A stretch of 64,000 nt of DNA. Origin: Atherinomorus stipes. Taxonomy: Eukaryota; Chordata; Actinopteri; Atheriniformes; Atherinidae. This document shows, piece by piece, positions 30,076 to 41,515 of this stretch (positions are counted from its first letter, which is position 1; every line of letters begins with the position of its first letter). The notes beneath the pieces are model-generated. The model ran no database searches, had not been told where the DNA came from, and saw only the letters and a program-made list of their open reading frames with translations. The stretch is taken from NCBI GenBank assembly GCA_023101725.1, contig JALJCO010003975.1, forward strand, positions 222,669-286,668, read 5' to 3'. Made by a program: the position numbers and the translations under genes.

Positions 30076-31660
30076 AATAAACTACATTATTTGGTGTTGA
30101 AGTAAAAATAATTTATTAAAGGTTTTTATTTCCATTTAAAGCAATTGGATAAACTTTATAACAATGCATAAATATATATAGTTTGAGTTCACCCTATATA
30201 TATTTTTTGGATGGAAAAACTGCCCTCAATTTAATTGAGTTGACCCGTTAAATGCCTGCATGCCAAATATCAGCTTCTCTCTCGCTGAGATGATGCCAAA
30301 TTCAGTAGTGATAACATAGTTTTTAATGAAAAAAATGACAAAAAATTATGTTAATTTCACAGATTAATCTCTTTGCAACAATGTGTTAATTTTAATAACC
30401 CCCAAAATGAAGTCTCACGGCTCTCAACCCCCTGAAATTATCTTGTGACCCCCCCCAGTTTGTGAACCACTGATCTAAATCATTACTGAAAACATGTTTT
30501 ATCTCTCCTGTTACGGCGGTATATGTGAATGTGTGTTAGAAAGAGGAACACAATCATTTCTTGTCTTACCATAATGCCCCCACATATACAGTAATATGGT
30601 TTATATTGGAGATATTCTGTATAGATCCAGCCTGCAGAAGCTTGATGTCTGGTATGATGTTCCATGTTTGCACTGAAGTGCGAGTTAACTGAGAAGATCA
30701 GTAAGGAAACATCAACCAGCAAAAACACACTGTCAACTTCAAATATTGCATCTCGGCAGAGAAAGAGAGAGAGAGAGGTCATCATCTGAAATATCTTGTT
30801 TGATGAATGGGTGGAACGGCGCTGGGAGGTAAGCAGGGTGGGTGGGTGGACTCGCCGAAACGTGCTGCTGCACTTTACTACAGCACTCTCCCTTCTCATC
30901 AATACTGTCAGTCAGCTGGATAACACAGAGAATGAGGAATCAGCAGCGTCAGCGAGGACGTGATGAAGAAACTCTCTGCAGCGCCTGACCCTCCTCTACC
31001 CCGCTGCAAGTCTCAAAGGCTCCTGTTGCCATGGACACTGCGAATGAGGTGCAGAGTGGCGTGGCTCTGCAGTGCTTTCACACTGTACATTTAATGCTTT
31101 CCTCTTTAAAACAACAAAACAAACTATTTTAACATTTTTTGGTGCATTTCAGTTAAATAAGCATAATATTTATTATTTATTTTACTCAAGGTTAGGAAAG
31201 TATTTCCCCTATTTGCACATCCATCATATACGGAGCAAAATTAGCATTGAAAATGAATAATTATTCTGCCCATCTGCTTAATGAGTCTAGTATTGACTCA
31301 CCTTTTAATCCTGTTCTGACCTCCACCAGCTTCCAGGGAACTGAGCAGCTCTTTATCACATGAATATGTTTATCATTCATTTGCTATTTTAAATATTTAA
31401 AAAGTCAAACAGCTTTAATTATAAAGGGAGTGAATATGTTCACTGACTGCACTGTGGAGAAATTAAAAGAAAAACCAAGGAGCCTCATGACCAGGTCATC
31501 TAGTTTAGACTTGGCAGAACAAGGGTCTCTGGAAACCAGCCACTTATAGTGAGTACCAAAAATATTAAGAATAGATGTTGGACTTTTATTGCAAGTACAA
31601 TGCACACACCATATAAAACATGTTAACAGAAATGGACTTTTTCAATGTGATATACAGTGA
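30076..31660. other. Unique intergenic sequence
   Basis: No gene or repeat family recognised. A 139-codon minus-strand open stretch at 30,483-30,902 lacks any recognisable domain. Confidence 0.4.
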
Positions 31661-31671
31661 AACATGCCTGA

Positions 31672-31937
31672 AGGGGGGGGGCGTGAGTGCAGGGGGATGT
31701 GTGTATGGATGCCTGTGGGAGTGTATGGGGGTGAGGGTGCGGGTGAGGGTGCATGGGAGATGAATGTTGGAGTGTGGGTGGAGGGGTGCATTGGTGGGGT
31801 TTGTGTGTATCAGGTGGGAGGGGTTTGGGTGTGGAGCGGGGGTGGATCTGTGAGGGGATGGGATGCGGGGCAGCTGAGTGAATGAGGGTGGTGTGTGGGA
31901 GGGTGGACGGACGGGGGTTCTGACAGGGTTGGAGGAT
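31672..31937. repeat. GT/GGGT-rich minisatellite-like tract
   Basis: Strong strand asymmetry: variable GGGTGAGGGTGC, GTGTGTATGG and GGGTGTGGAG modules with hardly any C on the plus strand. It abuts the left end of the THAP foldback element. The open frame across it is compositional. Confidence 0.7.
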
Positions 31938-31986
31938 GGGGGAATATCACGCTTCCGTGTTCCGAACTTCCGGTTTGAAACACTTA

Positions 31987-32803
31987 CAGTGTGTTAGACA
32001 AGCGGGGGCGTCAAGGGCGTCAGGTTTACATGCAAAGTCAATGGCCGACGCGCGTCAAGGAGCGTCGGCCTTTCTTGCGGCGCGTCGGGCGCGGCGCGTC
32101 TAGGGCGTTAGCGAGTCGAGTTTTGAGATGTTCAGCGTTTGCGCGTCAAGGGCGTCAGACGCCGGAGTTGGAAAATCTGAACTTCGGCGTCTTGACGCGG
32201 GGGCGTCGACCAATAGAGCGAGTCATGACAAGACACATTTTTCTGAAGGAGAGGAAACACAAGAAGAACAGGGAAATCTCCTCTCTATCTGAACAAGAGG
32301 AGGATAAACTGTGATCTGAGTCCGGTCCCGGTTTCTGAACGGTGGTTTGATGACCTGCTGTCCTGATGGGATGTACTGGGCTGATAATGCTGCCCCGCAT
32401 CGGGACAGCGAGACGTTAAACTGGGCCGGATCAGACGGCTGAAAGTGCCGCTCGCCAGCAGCTCCTGGAGTAAATGATGAAAATCATCACAGTAGAACAC
32501 TGGATTTGGTGAACCGGACACAGAGCAGAGATGTCCGATGCGACGTTCTGCTTTATTTATCACATAAAGCCGGCCGCTCTCTCTCCTGCACCTGCCATGG
32601 TGCAGAGAGACGGTAAAAGGAAAAAGAGAAAGGAGAGGCTCCTCCCACGGCGCGGCGAGCGCGGCTTGGCTGGACATCTCTCGCCGTGCGTCAGGGCGTC
32701 AAGACGCCGGGAAACAGGCGTCAGACTTTTAATGACACGGCGTCCAACTTTGGGCGTCGGGCGCGTTTTTGACGCCCAAATCGCGCTTGGTCTGAACACA
32801 CTG
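31987..32803. mobile_element. Harbinger-like non-autonomous element (817 bp, TTA duplication)
   Basis: Ends CAGTGTGTTAGACAAGCG and CGCTTGGTCTGAACACACTG are inverted. The element is flanked by TTA at 31,984-31,986 and 32,804-32,806, and a 3-bp TWA duplication is the hallmark of PIF/Harbinger insertion. The sub-terminal regions are unusually GC-rich, with many GGCGTC/GACGCC words, next to AT-rich host DNA. No transposase is encoded. Confidence 0.75.
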
Positions 32804-32820
32804 TTAGACGGCCCAGTTCA

Positions 32821-33174
32821 ATGTCCCTGCTTTACTTCGTAAATAACGTGAACAAACGCCAACCCTACTTAAATTTTCACGGATTCCAGACTGAAGTGAT
32901 ACTAAGGAAGAAGTGGATCAAAGCGATTCTCCAGAGTGAAGGGCCGAACTTTATAATAAAACAACGTAGCATGTTTGTAGCCGGTGGGGCACAACACCGG
33001 CATGCTAGCACTAGCCAGCTAGCGTTTACTGACCTGCTTAACTTTGTGCGTCTTAAAACACACAAACATCTGAAAATCGGGTCTGTACCTCCCCGTTTCC
33101 AGTGGAACAACTGGGGACTGCCAAGAAAGGAGACGCTTTCAGATGCTTGTGTGTTTTCAGCCGCACAAAGTTAG
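32821..33174 (+). pseudogene. Decayed THAP-domain reading frame in foldback arm
   Basis: The 117-codon frame aligns with the THAP frame at 61,304-61,729: QPYLNFHGFQTE, LRKKWIKAI, SEGPNFIIKQ and the terminal LKIGSVPP box. The zinc-binding residues are lost: the N-terminal Cys pair region reads LLYFVNNVN, and the CSRHF motif is replaced after a frame change. The start is displaced by the adjacent Harbinger-like insertion. It is not expected to make a working DNA-binding domain. Confidence 0.7.
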
Positions 33175-33632
33175 GCACGTCATCAAACTGGCCAATGCTA
33201 GCCTGCTAACAGTAGTCTGCCAGCTACTACTCTGTTAAACTTTGTAAATCGGATAAACGCCAATGCCAAGTTTTCCTTCCAGACTGAAGTGATGCTGAGG
33301 AAGAAGTGGATCAAAACGACCGATTCGCCGCAGTGGAGGACCGAACTTTATAATAAAACGACACACGTTTGTTTGTAGCCGGCAGACTATACAGTCGTGT
33401 TAGCAGGCTAGCATTAGCCAGCTTGATAACGTGCCTAACTTTATGCGGCTGAAAACACACAAGCATCTGAAAGCGTCTCCTTTCTTGTCAGTCCCCAGTT
33501 GTTCCACTGGAAATGGGGGGGTACAGACCTGATTTTCAGATGTTTGCGTGTTTTAAGACGCACAATGTTAAGCATGTCAGTAAACGCTAGCTGGCTAATG
33601 CTAGCATGCTGTGAAGAGCCGGTGTCATGCGG

Positions 33633-35093
33633 CGAGGCCGGATATAGGCATGGGCAAGGAGGGGCAATGCCCCCCAAAATGCCATGACTGCCCCCCCAAA
33701 CATGATGGCATGCAAAAATCCCAAGTTGAAAATTATTTCAAGGAAAATGGTCAGAGCATATTCTGCTCTTTCTCTCTCTCTCCCTCAATCAAAATGGCTG
33801 CTGCATGGTAGATGCATAGGAAGGGTGTGTCCAGTCTGGGCCAGTCGCTTCACTTTCTTCTGGTCAACCTGAGCTCCGCGTCTCACTCACAGTCACAGTC
33901 AAGCACACAGACACGCCGCCGTCAGCTCAGTCACTGTTTTAACATTTCTTGCGCCCTCTGTCACGAAATTATTTGGTTACTCTTTCTCTCAACGTGTTCT
34001 CGTTCTCTCTGTGTCTCTCTTATCGCTCTCTCTGTTGTAATTTGAACAGAGTGATGAGTCGATTCAACTATGTGCAGATTTCTGGTTGCTAAAGCTAAAG
34101 CTAAAGCTAGCACAGCGAAATGGCCAGTGTCAGTGCTGTGGCATTAGCGGCAGCAGAGAGCGAATCATTACTGCTCCTCGACTCGCACAAATTCTAACCA
34201 TTCTAATCATGCGTGAGCTCTTTCTCCACTTTGCCTTGTGTTTTTCCCCATTCCACCGCACAATGCTGCGTGAGAGAAAAATTAAGTTACTCTAGCTCAC
34301 AAGACGGCCATAACAACAGGCGTAAATATGGACGCATTTGTTAGGACTTGAAAAGCAGACGACTGATGTTATACTGACTGATATGAGCCATACTGTGTAA
34401 AGAACTAAAGAAATAAAAATGACAAAAAATACACAAAAAAGAAAAAAAGATAGAAATAAAAAGGACAGATAGACAGATTTAAAAAGTAAAAAAAAATGCA
34501 CACCAAAAAAAAAAAAAAAAGAAAAAAAAAAAGATAAATGCAGCCTCAACAGATCACAACAGACCTACAGTAGATAATATGGACGCATTTGTTAGGACTT
34601 TTGCAAGCAGACGGCTGATGTTATAATGAATGATATGAGCCATACTATGTAAAGAGCTAAAGAAATAAAAATGACAAAATACACAAAAAAGAAATAGAGA
34701 TCGAAATAAAAAAATGAATACATAGACAGACAGAAGCAGACAGATTTAAAATGTAAATAAAAAATAAACACACACGCAAAAAGATAAATGCAGCCTAAAC
34801 AGACACAAGCCAGTGTCCTTTTTGTGCCGGTCCCAAGCCCGGGTAAATGCAGAGGTTCGTGTCAGGAAGAGCAAACAACATAAAACCTATAAGACCAATC
34901 ACATGGATCAAAGAGAGACAGAGATATGGATAGATGTACTGACATGATGATAGCAGAGTTAGTATAGCTTTCTATGCATTTTAGGGGTTTGGGGGGATTT
35001 GACACCCCCAAAATTTTCCAGCTGCGCCGCGCTTGCCCCCCCCCCTGTTATTCTACCTGCACCCCCTAGTGGGGCTGTCTAAATCCGGGCCTG
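33633..35093. mobile_element. hAT-like non-autonomous element (1,461 bp, 8-bp duplication)
   Basis: Flanked by TCATGCGG (33,625-33,632) and TCGTGCGG (35,094-35,101), an 8-bp duplication with one mismatch, in a target that is continuous in copy 2 of the host element. The ends CGAGGCCGGATATAGGC and, on the other strand, CAGGCCCGGATTTAGAC are typical hAT termini. The interior is non-coding and contains a 0.25-kb tandem duplication. Confidence 0.8.
34325..34805. repeat. Tandem duplication inside the hAT-like element
   Basis: Two units of about 0.25 kb, starting at 34,325 and 34,576, each begin AATATGGACGCATTTGTTAG and end AAGATAAATGCAGCCT. They differ mostly in A-rich tracts. Confidence 0.85.
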
Positions 35094-35346
35094 TCGTGCG
35101 GTGTTGTGCCCCACCGGCTACAAACAAACGTGTGTTTTATTATAAAGTTCGGCCCTTCACCGCGGCGAATCGATCGCTTTCATCCACTTCTTCCTTAATA
35201 TGACTTCAGTCTGGAATGAAAACTTAAGTATGTTTGGAGTTTATCCGATTTAAACAGTATAACAGAGCAGGAACGGCTGTCGTTAACATGGCCCGGAAGA
35301 GGAAGTGTCCAAATACCGGGAAGTTCCAGTAAGCGTGATAATCCCC

Positions 35347-35589
35347 AATTGTGTATGTCACAGCCGTGGTGGAGGTGCGGGCTTGGGTAAGGAGGGGGGG
35401 CATGGGGACCAGGGGGGCGGATGTGCGGGGATTAAAAAAAAAAAAGGTGAGCCAAAAGATGATAGATAGCCTACTGTAATTAGGGAAATGGAATGATGTC
35501 TGGCTTAGACAGAAGTCTAAGCCAGAAAGTGCACGTAAAGTGCACGTGTGCTTCTGGAAAGCATTTAATATGGGAGAACATGTAACTTC
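35347..35589. other. Short unclassified stretch
   Basis: It contains two G-runs (35,392-35,399 and near 35,415) and an A-run; nothing recognised. Confidence 0.4.
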
Positions 35590-36260
35590 TATCACATTTA
35601 AAGGACTACTTCACCTACAGAATGGAGTAACTTTATTTTCCATTTACCCTCATTGTAAGCAAGACTCTGGGGCACTTTTTTATTATCTCAAGTGCAGCCG
35701 GAGATCAGGACGACTTCTCGTTTCCACCCAACTTTCATATGATGGAGTTCGCTGTGGTCAGAGCCAAAAAGGTCCATAAAAGTCCACAAAAACTTGTCAA
35801 CATTCCTCCATACTGCTCGTCCAATGTAATCCAAGTGTCCTGAGTGGGTAGTGTCCAGAATTTGAGTGAAACTACGTCATTTAGTACATTTTTAGAGCCT
35901 AAACAGTAGTACATTGCATCACTAGCAAGCACGCTGATGCACGTTCACAAAACTACGGAAGCCACAGCAAACGAGATCGCGCGTTCTCTTTTTCTTTCTT
36001 TGTTTGTTTTAAATCAATATCCAACCCCTCTTGTGTTTGTCCCGGTTTGTCTGCAGCTCTGCCGCTCTTAGCACAATGTAAACAGTGAATTTTTTCTTCT
36101 ACGCTTGCATTATCGGCAGAGTAGGCTCTGAACGCTAGGCTTCCGAAGTTTCGTGAATGCGCATATACGCGCTTCGCAGAAGTAAGATGTCGTACTGTTT
36201 AGGCTGTAAAAACATACTAAATGACGTCGTTTGAGTAAATTCTGGATGCTTTTTTACATC
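35590..36260. mobile_element. Foldback element (TTTAAAGGACTACTTCACC end)
   Basis: Arms are inverted: CCAGAATTTGAGTGAAACTA, CGTCATTTAGTACATTTTTA and AGCCTAAACAGTA (about 35,850) mirror TACTGTTTAGGCTGTAAAAA, CATACTAAATGACG and TTTGAGTAAATTCTGGA (36,191-36,245). The left end has TTTAAAGGACTACTTCACCT, an end I recall from abundant teleost elements. Non-coding. Confidence 0.65.
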
Positions 36261-36439
36261 TTGCCCAAACAGAGACTATTCGCTCATACATTTTTAGGGG
36301 TTCCAACCTGGATGTTATGGCTTGGGGTGGGAGGGGGGGCCTCACCTGGACCCTTTGCTTGGTTCCTCACTTTGGGTAGTTGCGGTGCTAAGAACATGCC
36401 TTTGTGGTAAAACACAATTAGCATTTGTTAGTAGAACCA

Positions 36440-36905
36440 AACATGTATTCAGGTCCTAGCACGATAAAAGCAAGCAGTAAAAGATACTATAATAACTGAG
36501 ACCAAGCTGAACGCTGGTTCCACAGGAGGGAAGCCTGATAGCTGAAGGCTTTGGCTCCATCTGCTCCTAGAGGCCCGGGGAACTACAGGTTGGCCCGCTG
36601 CTGGAGAGCGCAGCGCTCTCTTAGGATGATGTAGAACTGGGAGTTTCGGAGCAAGAGCATTTAGCTTCATACGTGAGTAGAAAACTCAAAATTCAATCCT
36701 GGATCTCAGAGGACGCCAGTGAAGAGAAGCAGGGCTACGGAAATATGTTCTCTCCTGCACATCCTCATCAGAACCCTCGCTGCAGCATTTTGGATCAGCT
36801 GGAGGCTGTTTAGAGCAGCTTCAGGACAACTAATAGAGAATCACAATAATCCAATCTGGAAGTAACAAATGCACAAAGCAATCTCTGCACTGCTGTGAGA
36901 CGAAA
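36440..36905 (-). mobile_element. Decayed LINE (L2-type) C-terminal fragment
   Basis: On the minus strand, broken frames give LQLIQNAAARVLMRM (about 36,810-36,770), a hallmark of fish L2-type reverse transcriptase tails, then ALRSPAAGQPVVPRASRSR and QLSGFPPVEPAF. There are multiple stops and frame shifts. A different subfamily from the LINE at 24.4 kb. Confidence 0.7.
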
Positions 36906-38156
36906 CATTAAAATTGTTCACAAAATTGTATTTTAGAGAAATAAATATTGCTTTTGAACAGTGGTTGGAAAAAATAATTAAAAGGCACACAAGCAAACAA
37001 ACAAAGAAACAAAAAAAACTGTCCCATTATTATTATAGCACCTATGCTCAAGAACCGTGGACCAAAATAACTGTCAACAGGTGGAAAAGTTTGATTGGAC
37101 GTTACAGAAAACACATGATTGCAGTGATCAGTACCGGTTCAACCAATACGCACACTGCACACTTTGTGTTGGACCCGCAGATCACATCCTAAAAAATGCC
37201 GGATTATTTCATCAACCCAACTGCTGGGTAATGAAACGTGTAACCCGTTATTATCTAGTTTTTTTTTTTATAAACCCATGCATTGGGTTGAACCCTAAAA
37301 AATGCTGGGTTATTTTTATAATCCAGCCATTGGGTTGGGTATGTTTCTGTTAGAGGGGGCGGGGCTATTTCCAAAACGGAAGTTAACCTTTTATGATTGT
37401 TATCCTATAAATTTGAGATATGTGTTGTACTGTTTTAGTTATGTTCACATTTAGCCAAAGCTGTTGAATAATTCTGTTCAGTTTGAATGTTAAATTTGGC
37501 ACCATGAGTGTGAAGGACTGTTCAGAGAGATAAACTCACTACAAACCAGACAAATTATTGATGACAGCTCACTGGCTATACAGCAAGTGTTTGGTCTTTG
37601 ATACTGCATTCTCTTTTGCATAGAAAAATATACTTTATAGTCACAGAAACAGTTCAGATGCAGAAAACAAAATGTTCCACTTGGGATTACCTTTGGTTTG
37701 AAAAACAGTAATTTGTTGAACTTGTTCCAGAATTGAAATATGTGGCAAATGTCAAATATGCATTGTAATTGTCAAAACAACCCAACATGTCAATTAATTT
37801 GACCCAGCACTTGCGTCAAATGTGTAACCCATCTAGTTGAGTAAAAATGCACAACCAGTTTTGTTGGGTCAAATTAACTTCTGCTGGGTTGGTGGTATAT
37901 TGATCCAGCGGTTGGGTTATAAAATAACTCAAATTGGGTTATTTTTAACCCAGCAGTTTTTAGTGTGTAATATAGGTCCTATGAAGGGATTTGAAAATAA
38001 CAAACAAACAAAAACATGACAATTCAAAAGCAATATTTCATTTCACTAAATTGTTATTTTGTAAAATGTTATTTATTATTACTTTTCTAAAAAAGTTTCT
38101 TGTTGTTTAAATCATTATTGTGAATTTAGCATTTTCTTTAATTGGTAGTTTTGAGG
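36906..38156. mobile_element. Tc1-like MITE split by a later insertion
   Basis: The left part (AGAGAAATAAATATTGCTTT, GTCAACAGGTGGAAAAG, ATTGCAGTGAT) and right part (AATTCAAAAGCAATATTTCA, AATTGGTAGTTTTGAGGAAG) belong to one family member interrupted at about 37,128-37,975. The left terminal repeat is lost. Confidence 0.65.
37183..37968. mobile_element. Non-autonomous element with AACCCAGCAGTTTTTAGTGT ends (nested)
   Basis: The right end AACCCAGCAGTTTTTAGTGT and left end CCTAAAAAATGCCGGATTAT are inverted. Sub-terminal GGGTTATTTTTAACCCA, GTTGGGTTATAAAATAACTC and AATGCTGGGTTATTTTTATA words repeat. Non-coding; the class is not assigned from sequence. Confidence 0.65.
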
Positions 38157-38158
38157 AA

Positions 38159-38159
38159 G

Positions 38160-38199
<40 letters not shown>

Positions 38200-38208
38200 G
38201 TATATATA
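38159..38208. repeat. (CA)n(TA)n microsatellite
   Basis: About 14 CA units followed by alternating TA, directly at the right end of the Tc1-like MITE. Confidence 0.95.
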
Positions 38209-39730
38209 AACAGCCTATTATTTCCAAGCTAATTGCAAAAATAAAAAAATAGTACTTTTACTGTCATTATGTTTGGAAAATTCAATGCAATTATTCCGTG
38301 AAAAAACCCTGCATTTGTTACTATATCTAAATTTAGAAATATTACTTGGTTCTTTATTATTTTAAGTCAATCCATTGGCCTTTGTGGAAGCCCAAAGAGC
38401 CACAGGTTGCAGACCTCTGGTGATGTCTGCATGAATTTGGCTGCAGTAATTTTACCCTGTAGATGTGTTAGATCCATTTGAAGTCTCATTGCATCAAGAA
38501 TCAAATTGTCCACTTTAGATGTTCTGCCTTATTCCAGCTGGAAACGTCTTGTGCAGAGCTGCGCGTCAGATATTCAAATTTTCCACTGAGTTCAGCAATC
38601 AAATCAAACTCCCACTATTCCCCAAAAGAGAAAGTCTTATCAACGTTAATGAAGAGTGGGAATGAACTTCTCTCTTCTTCTCTGTGCTCAGCCGTCTTTG
38701 ATGTGAGACAATTCGGTCTGGCAGGGAAGCAAAATAAAATCAAAAGGAACAATCCCTGATGTTTCCTCAGGAGGTGATAAAATATGATTCCCATCATGAA
38801 GCTGTGAAGGCGAATGTGTAAGAAGTTCACAACTTTAAGGAGCTGCAGAGACTGTAACTGTTTTGAGCAAATTTTATCTCTATCAGTCAGAGTTGCCAAG
38901 TTTTCAGCAATAGGTTTTCTGTGGGAAATTGATCACAGACGCAAGACAAACGAGAGATGATTCATTCAGCCTGGGGCTGAGCTAAATCATCCCATCCATG
39001 GCAAAAAGGAGCACATTAATATCAGTAAATATCTATAACTGTCAAAATGTTATGACATGTATTTCTCTGATTTCTGTTGCCATCCCTGAACATTCATCTT
39101 CAATATTACAAACCATTTAGAATGAAAAAATAAACACCTTCGTATACGCTTGCATGTGTTTTGACTTTTAACAGAGCAGGTAATTGCATTCGAGTAATCC
39201 ACTCAGTGTCATAACATGTCAGTACGAGTGTTTAAAGAGTGTCGATTGAATTCCAGGAGACTAGCAATGACTCATGAACAAATAGAGAAAGGATGACTTT
39301 ATTCTGTTACTATATCCTTTTTCAGTACATATTGTTCTCCAGAGCTCACGGAGGGTACAATTCAGATCTCAGTGTGACAGATCTGCAGCCTCACATCGTT
39401 TTCTGTTGTCATGACTCCACACAAACGCTTTCAGTGATCAAAAATGGACCTGAATTTATTACATGGAACTCCCAATGTGAGCCAAAACTGAATTTCTGGC
39501 ACAAAAGTCCCCAAAACAAAACAAACTAGAAACAAAAACAAGCACGCCAACTTAACCAAGTCTATGAACTGTGTGGTGAAGGGTCATGATTGTTTGCTGC
39601 CTAAGAGGATTTAAAATTCACATTATCTGAGAAAACAATGAAGTCTGAGGTGTAGCAGACTTACAGTGCAAATGAACAAAGTTTTAAAACACATATGTGC
39701 ACATATTGTATGTCTACAACTGTAAATAAT
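38209..39730. other. Unique intergenic sequence
   Basis: No repeat or exon recognised. Confidence 0.4.
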
Positions 39731-40735
39731 TTTTGGGGATCGACCAATACAGATTTTTTTTAGGATCAATATTTTCTCATCAACCTCAGTCGATACAACC
39801 TGCCAATATTTGGGGCCAAAATTTGTGGACAATACTGCATTTGACTCCCAAATTATAATGAAGGATACAATGAAAACGAATTTTACAACTCTTTTATGGG
39901 GGGGGGGGGGGGGCCGGGGCGTGGGTGCCTCGGTGGTGGGGGGGGGGCGCCGCCGGGGGCGTGGGGGGGGGGGGGGGCGGGGGGGGGGGGGGTGGCAGCA
40001 TGGTTTCTGCTGGCAAAACTGGACACAGCTCCGTCCACTGTGTATCAGTGTTCTTATATTGGGGAGGAATATCAGACACACAGAGGAGAGGAGGAATAAC
40101 TTGCTGCCACGACGAAGAAAACATTGGATTTAATTCCCAACAACAAAAACACTGTAAATTCTGGTGAACACTCATTAATCTAACACTTTAATTCAGGTAT
40201 CTATGCTCCCGAAAATGATGCACAGCATAACGTTATCATGCTAGCTAATGCTAACAGAGACAGCTGTGGTGTTGCTGAGAGTTGATGACTAATCTGGGAG
40301 ATATTGTGAAATATAAGGTTATTTGCTCTGATCAGGGCAACGTTTGGACCAGAAAATAAAACCAGTTCAGTCAGAAACACAAACGGATCAGGAAGACTGT
40401 GTCCTGCAGCCTTTAGTTTCATCTGCAGGACATGTGAAGGCTACGTGGTCTGTACAGTCTTTAAACAATACCAAAAGCCAAATATGTGAGAAAAAAGAAA
40501 AGTAAGGACCTTTGAAAGGGTTTCGCTTTTCAAACTTTGATAAGTAATCACGAGATGTGCGTGTTATTCCAATGCGGCTTGTCATTTAAGCCAGTTTCCA
40601 GAGATGAATAATAGTTTAAATTAATGATCCGATATAAAATAAATAAATAAATAAATGTCAGAATACTTTAAAGATCTCCGGATAACATACCTATAGGTTA
40701 TCATGACCTTAGACGACTGTCCAACGTTGTAAAAT
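39731..40735. repeat. Probable interspersed repeat with internal poly-G tract
   Basis: Starts with GATCGACCAATACAG, an end style of hAT-like repeats, contains CATGCTAGCTAATGCTAAC and a TATAGGTTATCATGACC end; no second copy was found in the window. The G-rich tract at 39,898-39,992 interrupts it. Confidence 0.35.
39898..39992. repeat. Poly-G / G-rich tract
   Basis: Nearly pure G on the plus strand over 95 bp, with runs of 16, 10, 15 and 14 G. Open frames of Gly or Pro across it are compositional. It could form G-quadruplexes or reflect poor base calling. Confidence 0.9.
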
Positions 40736-41515
40736 CCAGATTTTCACGCTGCTTTCCATGTTGGCAGATAAGAGGTAATTGGGACTCTTCCCCACCTTTA
40801 TGGCGGCGCAGCAAGATGGCGCCACACACAAAACCCTCATCGGATCAGTCTATATCTAAGAAATTATTTCAAACTTGATTTAAAAAAAAAAAAAAAGACA
40901 TGGTTGGTACAAAAATAGTTATTCAAAACTTGACTTTATTAAGGTTTTGATGCTTAACAATTATGCCCAAATTTTTAAAACCCACTAATTCATTTTGACA
41001 GTGGAAAAATTCCCACACCTTCCCCCTTATGTAAACCTGCTTCTCTAATGGGCTCTACGCACAACTCCTCTACTTCCTGGACTGAAGCGAACTCCTTTGT
41101 CTCCTGTTGTTCATTAGTGGAAAAAATGAAGAATCGGGGGTGTTGGGCCATTGTTGGTGGGGTTACTGGGGGGAGAATTAACTTTAAATAATTTGTCCAG
41201 TTTAAAAAAATTAGGGGAAAAAGGGGGTGTATAAGTTCAGGAAGTGGGCTAACTCTGTGGGGGCGGGGTTTAGGAGGTTCGGGGGTTGAAATTAGAGGGG
41301 AGGAGGACTCCAGAAAGAGAAACCCAAAAAATCCAGGGGAGAAAAAGAAGAGTTTTTTTTATAAAATATAAAAATATAACCCCCCCACCCCCTACTCACA
41401 TATTGGTTGGAGTCGGGAAAGAATTGGGGGTGAAATTGGATCTGGGGGGGGGGGGGGGATGTGGATTGGAATGGGGGGGTTTTTAGGGGGAGAAAAGGGG
41501 GGGCAGATGTAAGAA
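40736..41515. other. Low-complexity region of doubtful sequence quality
   Basis: From about 41,120 the plus strand is dominated by G-runs and AAAA/GGGG alternation, including a 15-G run at 41,444. The texture differs from everything around it. I see no gene; see findings. Confidence 0.45.

Larger units (their letters stand above)
31938..35346. mobile_element. THAP foldback element, copy 1 (carries two nested insertions)
   Basis: The ends GGGGAATATCACGCTTCC and GGAAGTTCCAGTAAGCGTGA..CCCC are inverted and match copy 2 at 61,232-62,388. Removing the Harbinger-like insert with its 3-bp duplication and the hAT-like insert with its 8-bp duplication leaves 1,120 bp, close to the 1,157 bp of copy 2. 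The arms contain THAP-domain-like sequence on opposite strands (32,821-33,174 plus; 33,441-33,677 minus). The central 0.2 kb is inverted relative to copy 2. Confidence 0.75.

Noticed and set aside
30483..30902. 139-codon minus-strand frame
   Set aside because: No domain, splice context or conserved-looking motif; length is within chance for a window of this size.
39623..40175. Pro-rich and Gly-rich frames around 39.9 kb
   Set aside because: Produced by the poly-G tract; every frame is open across it for compositional reasons.
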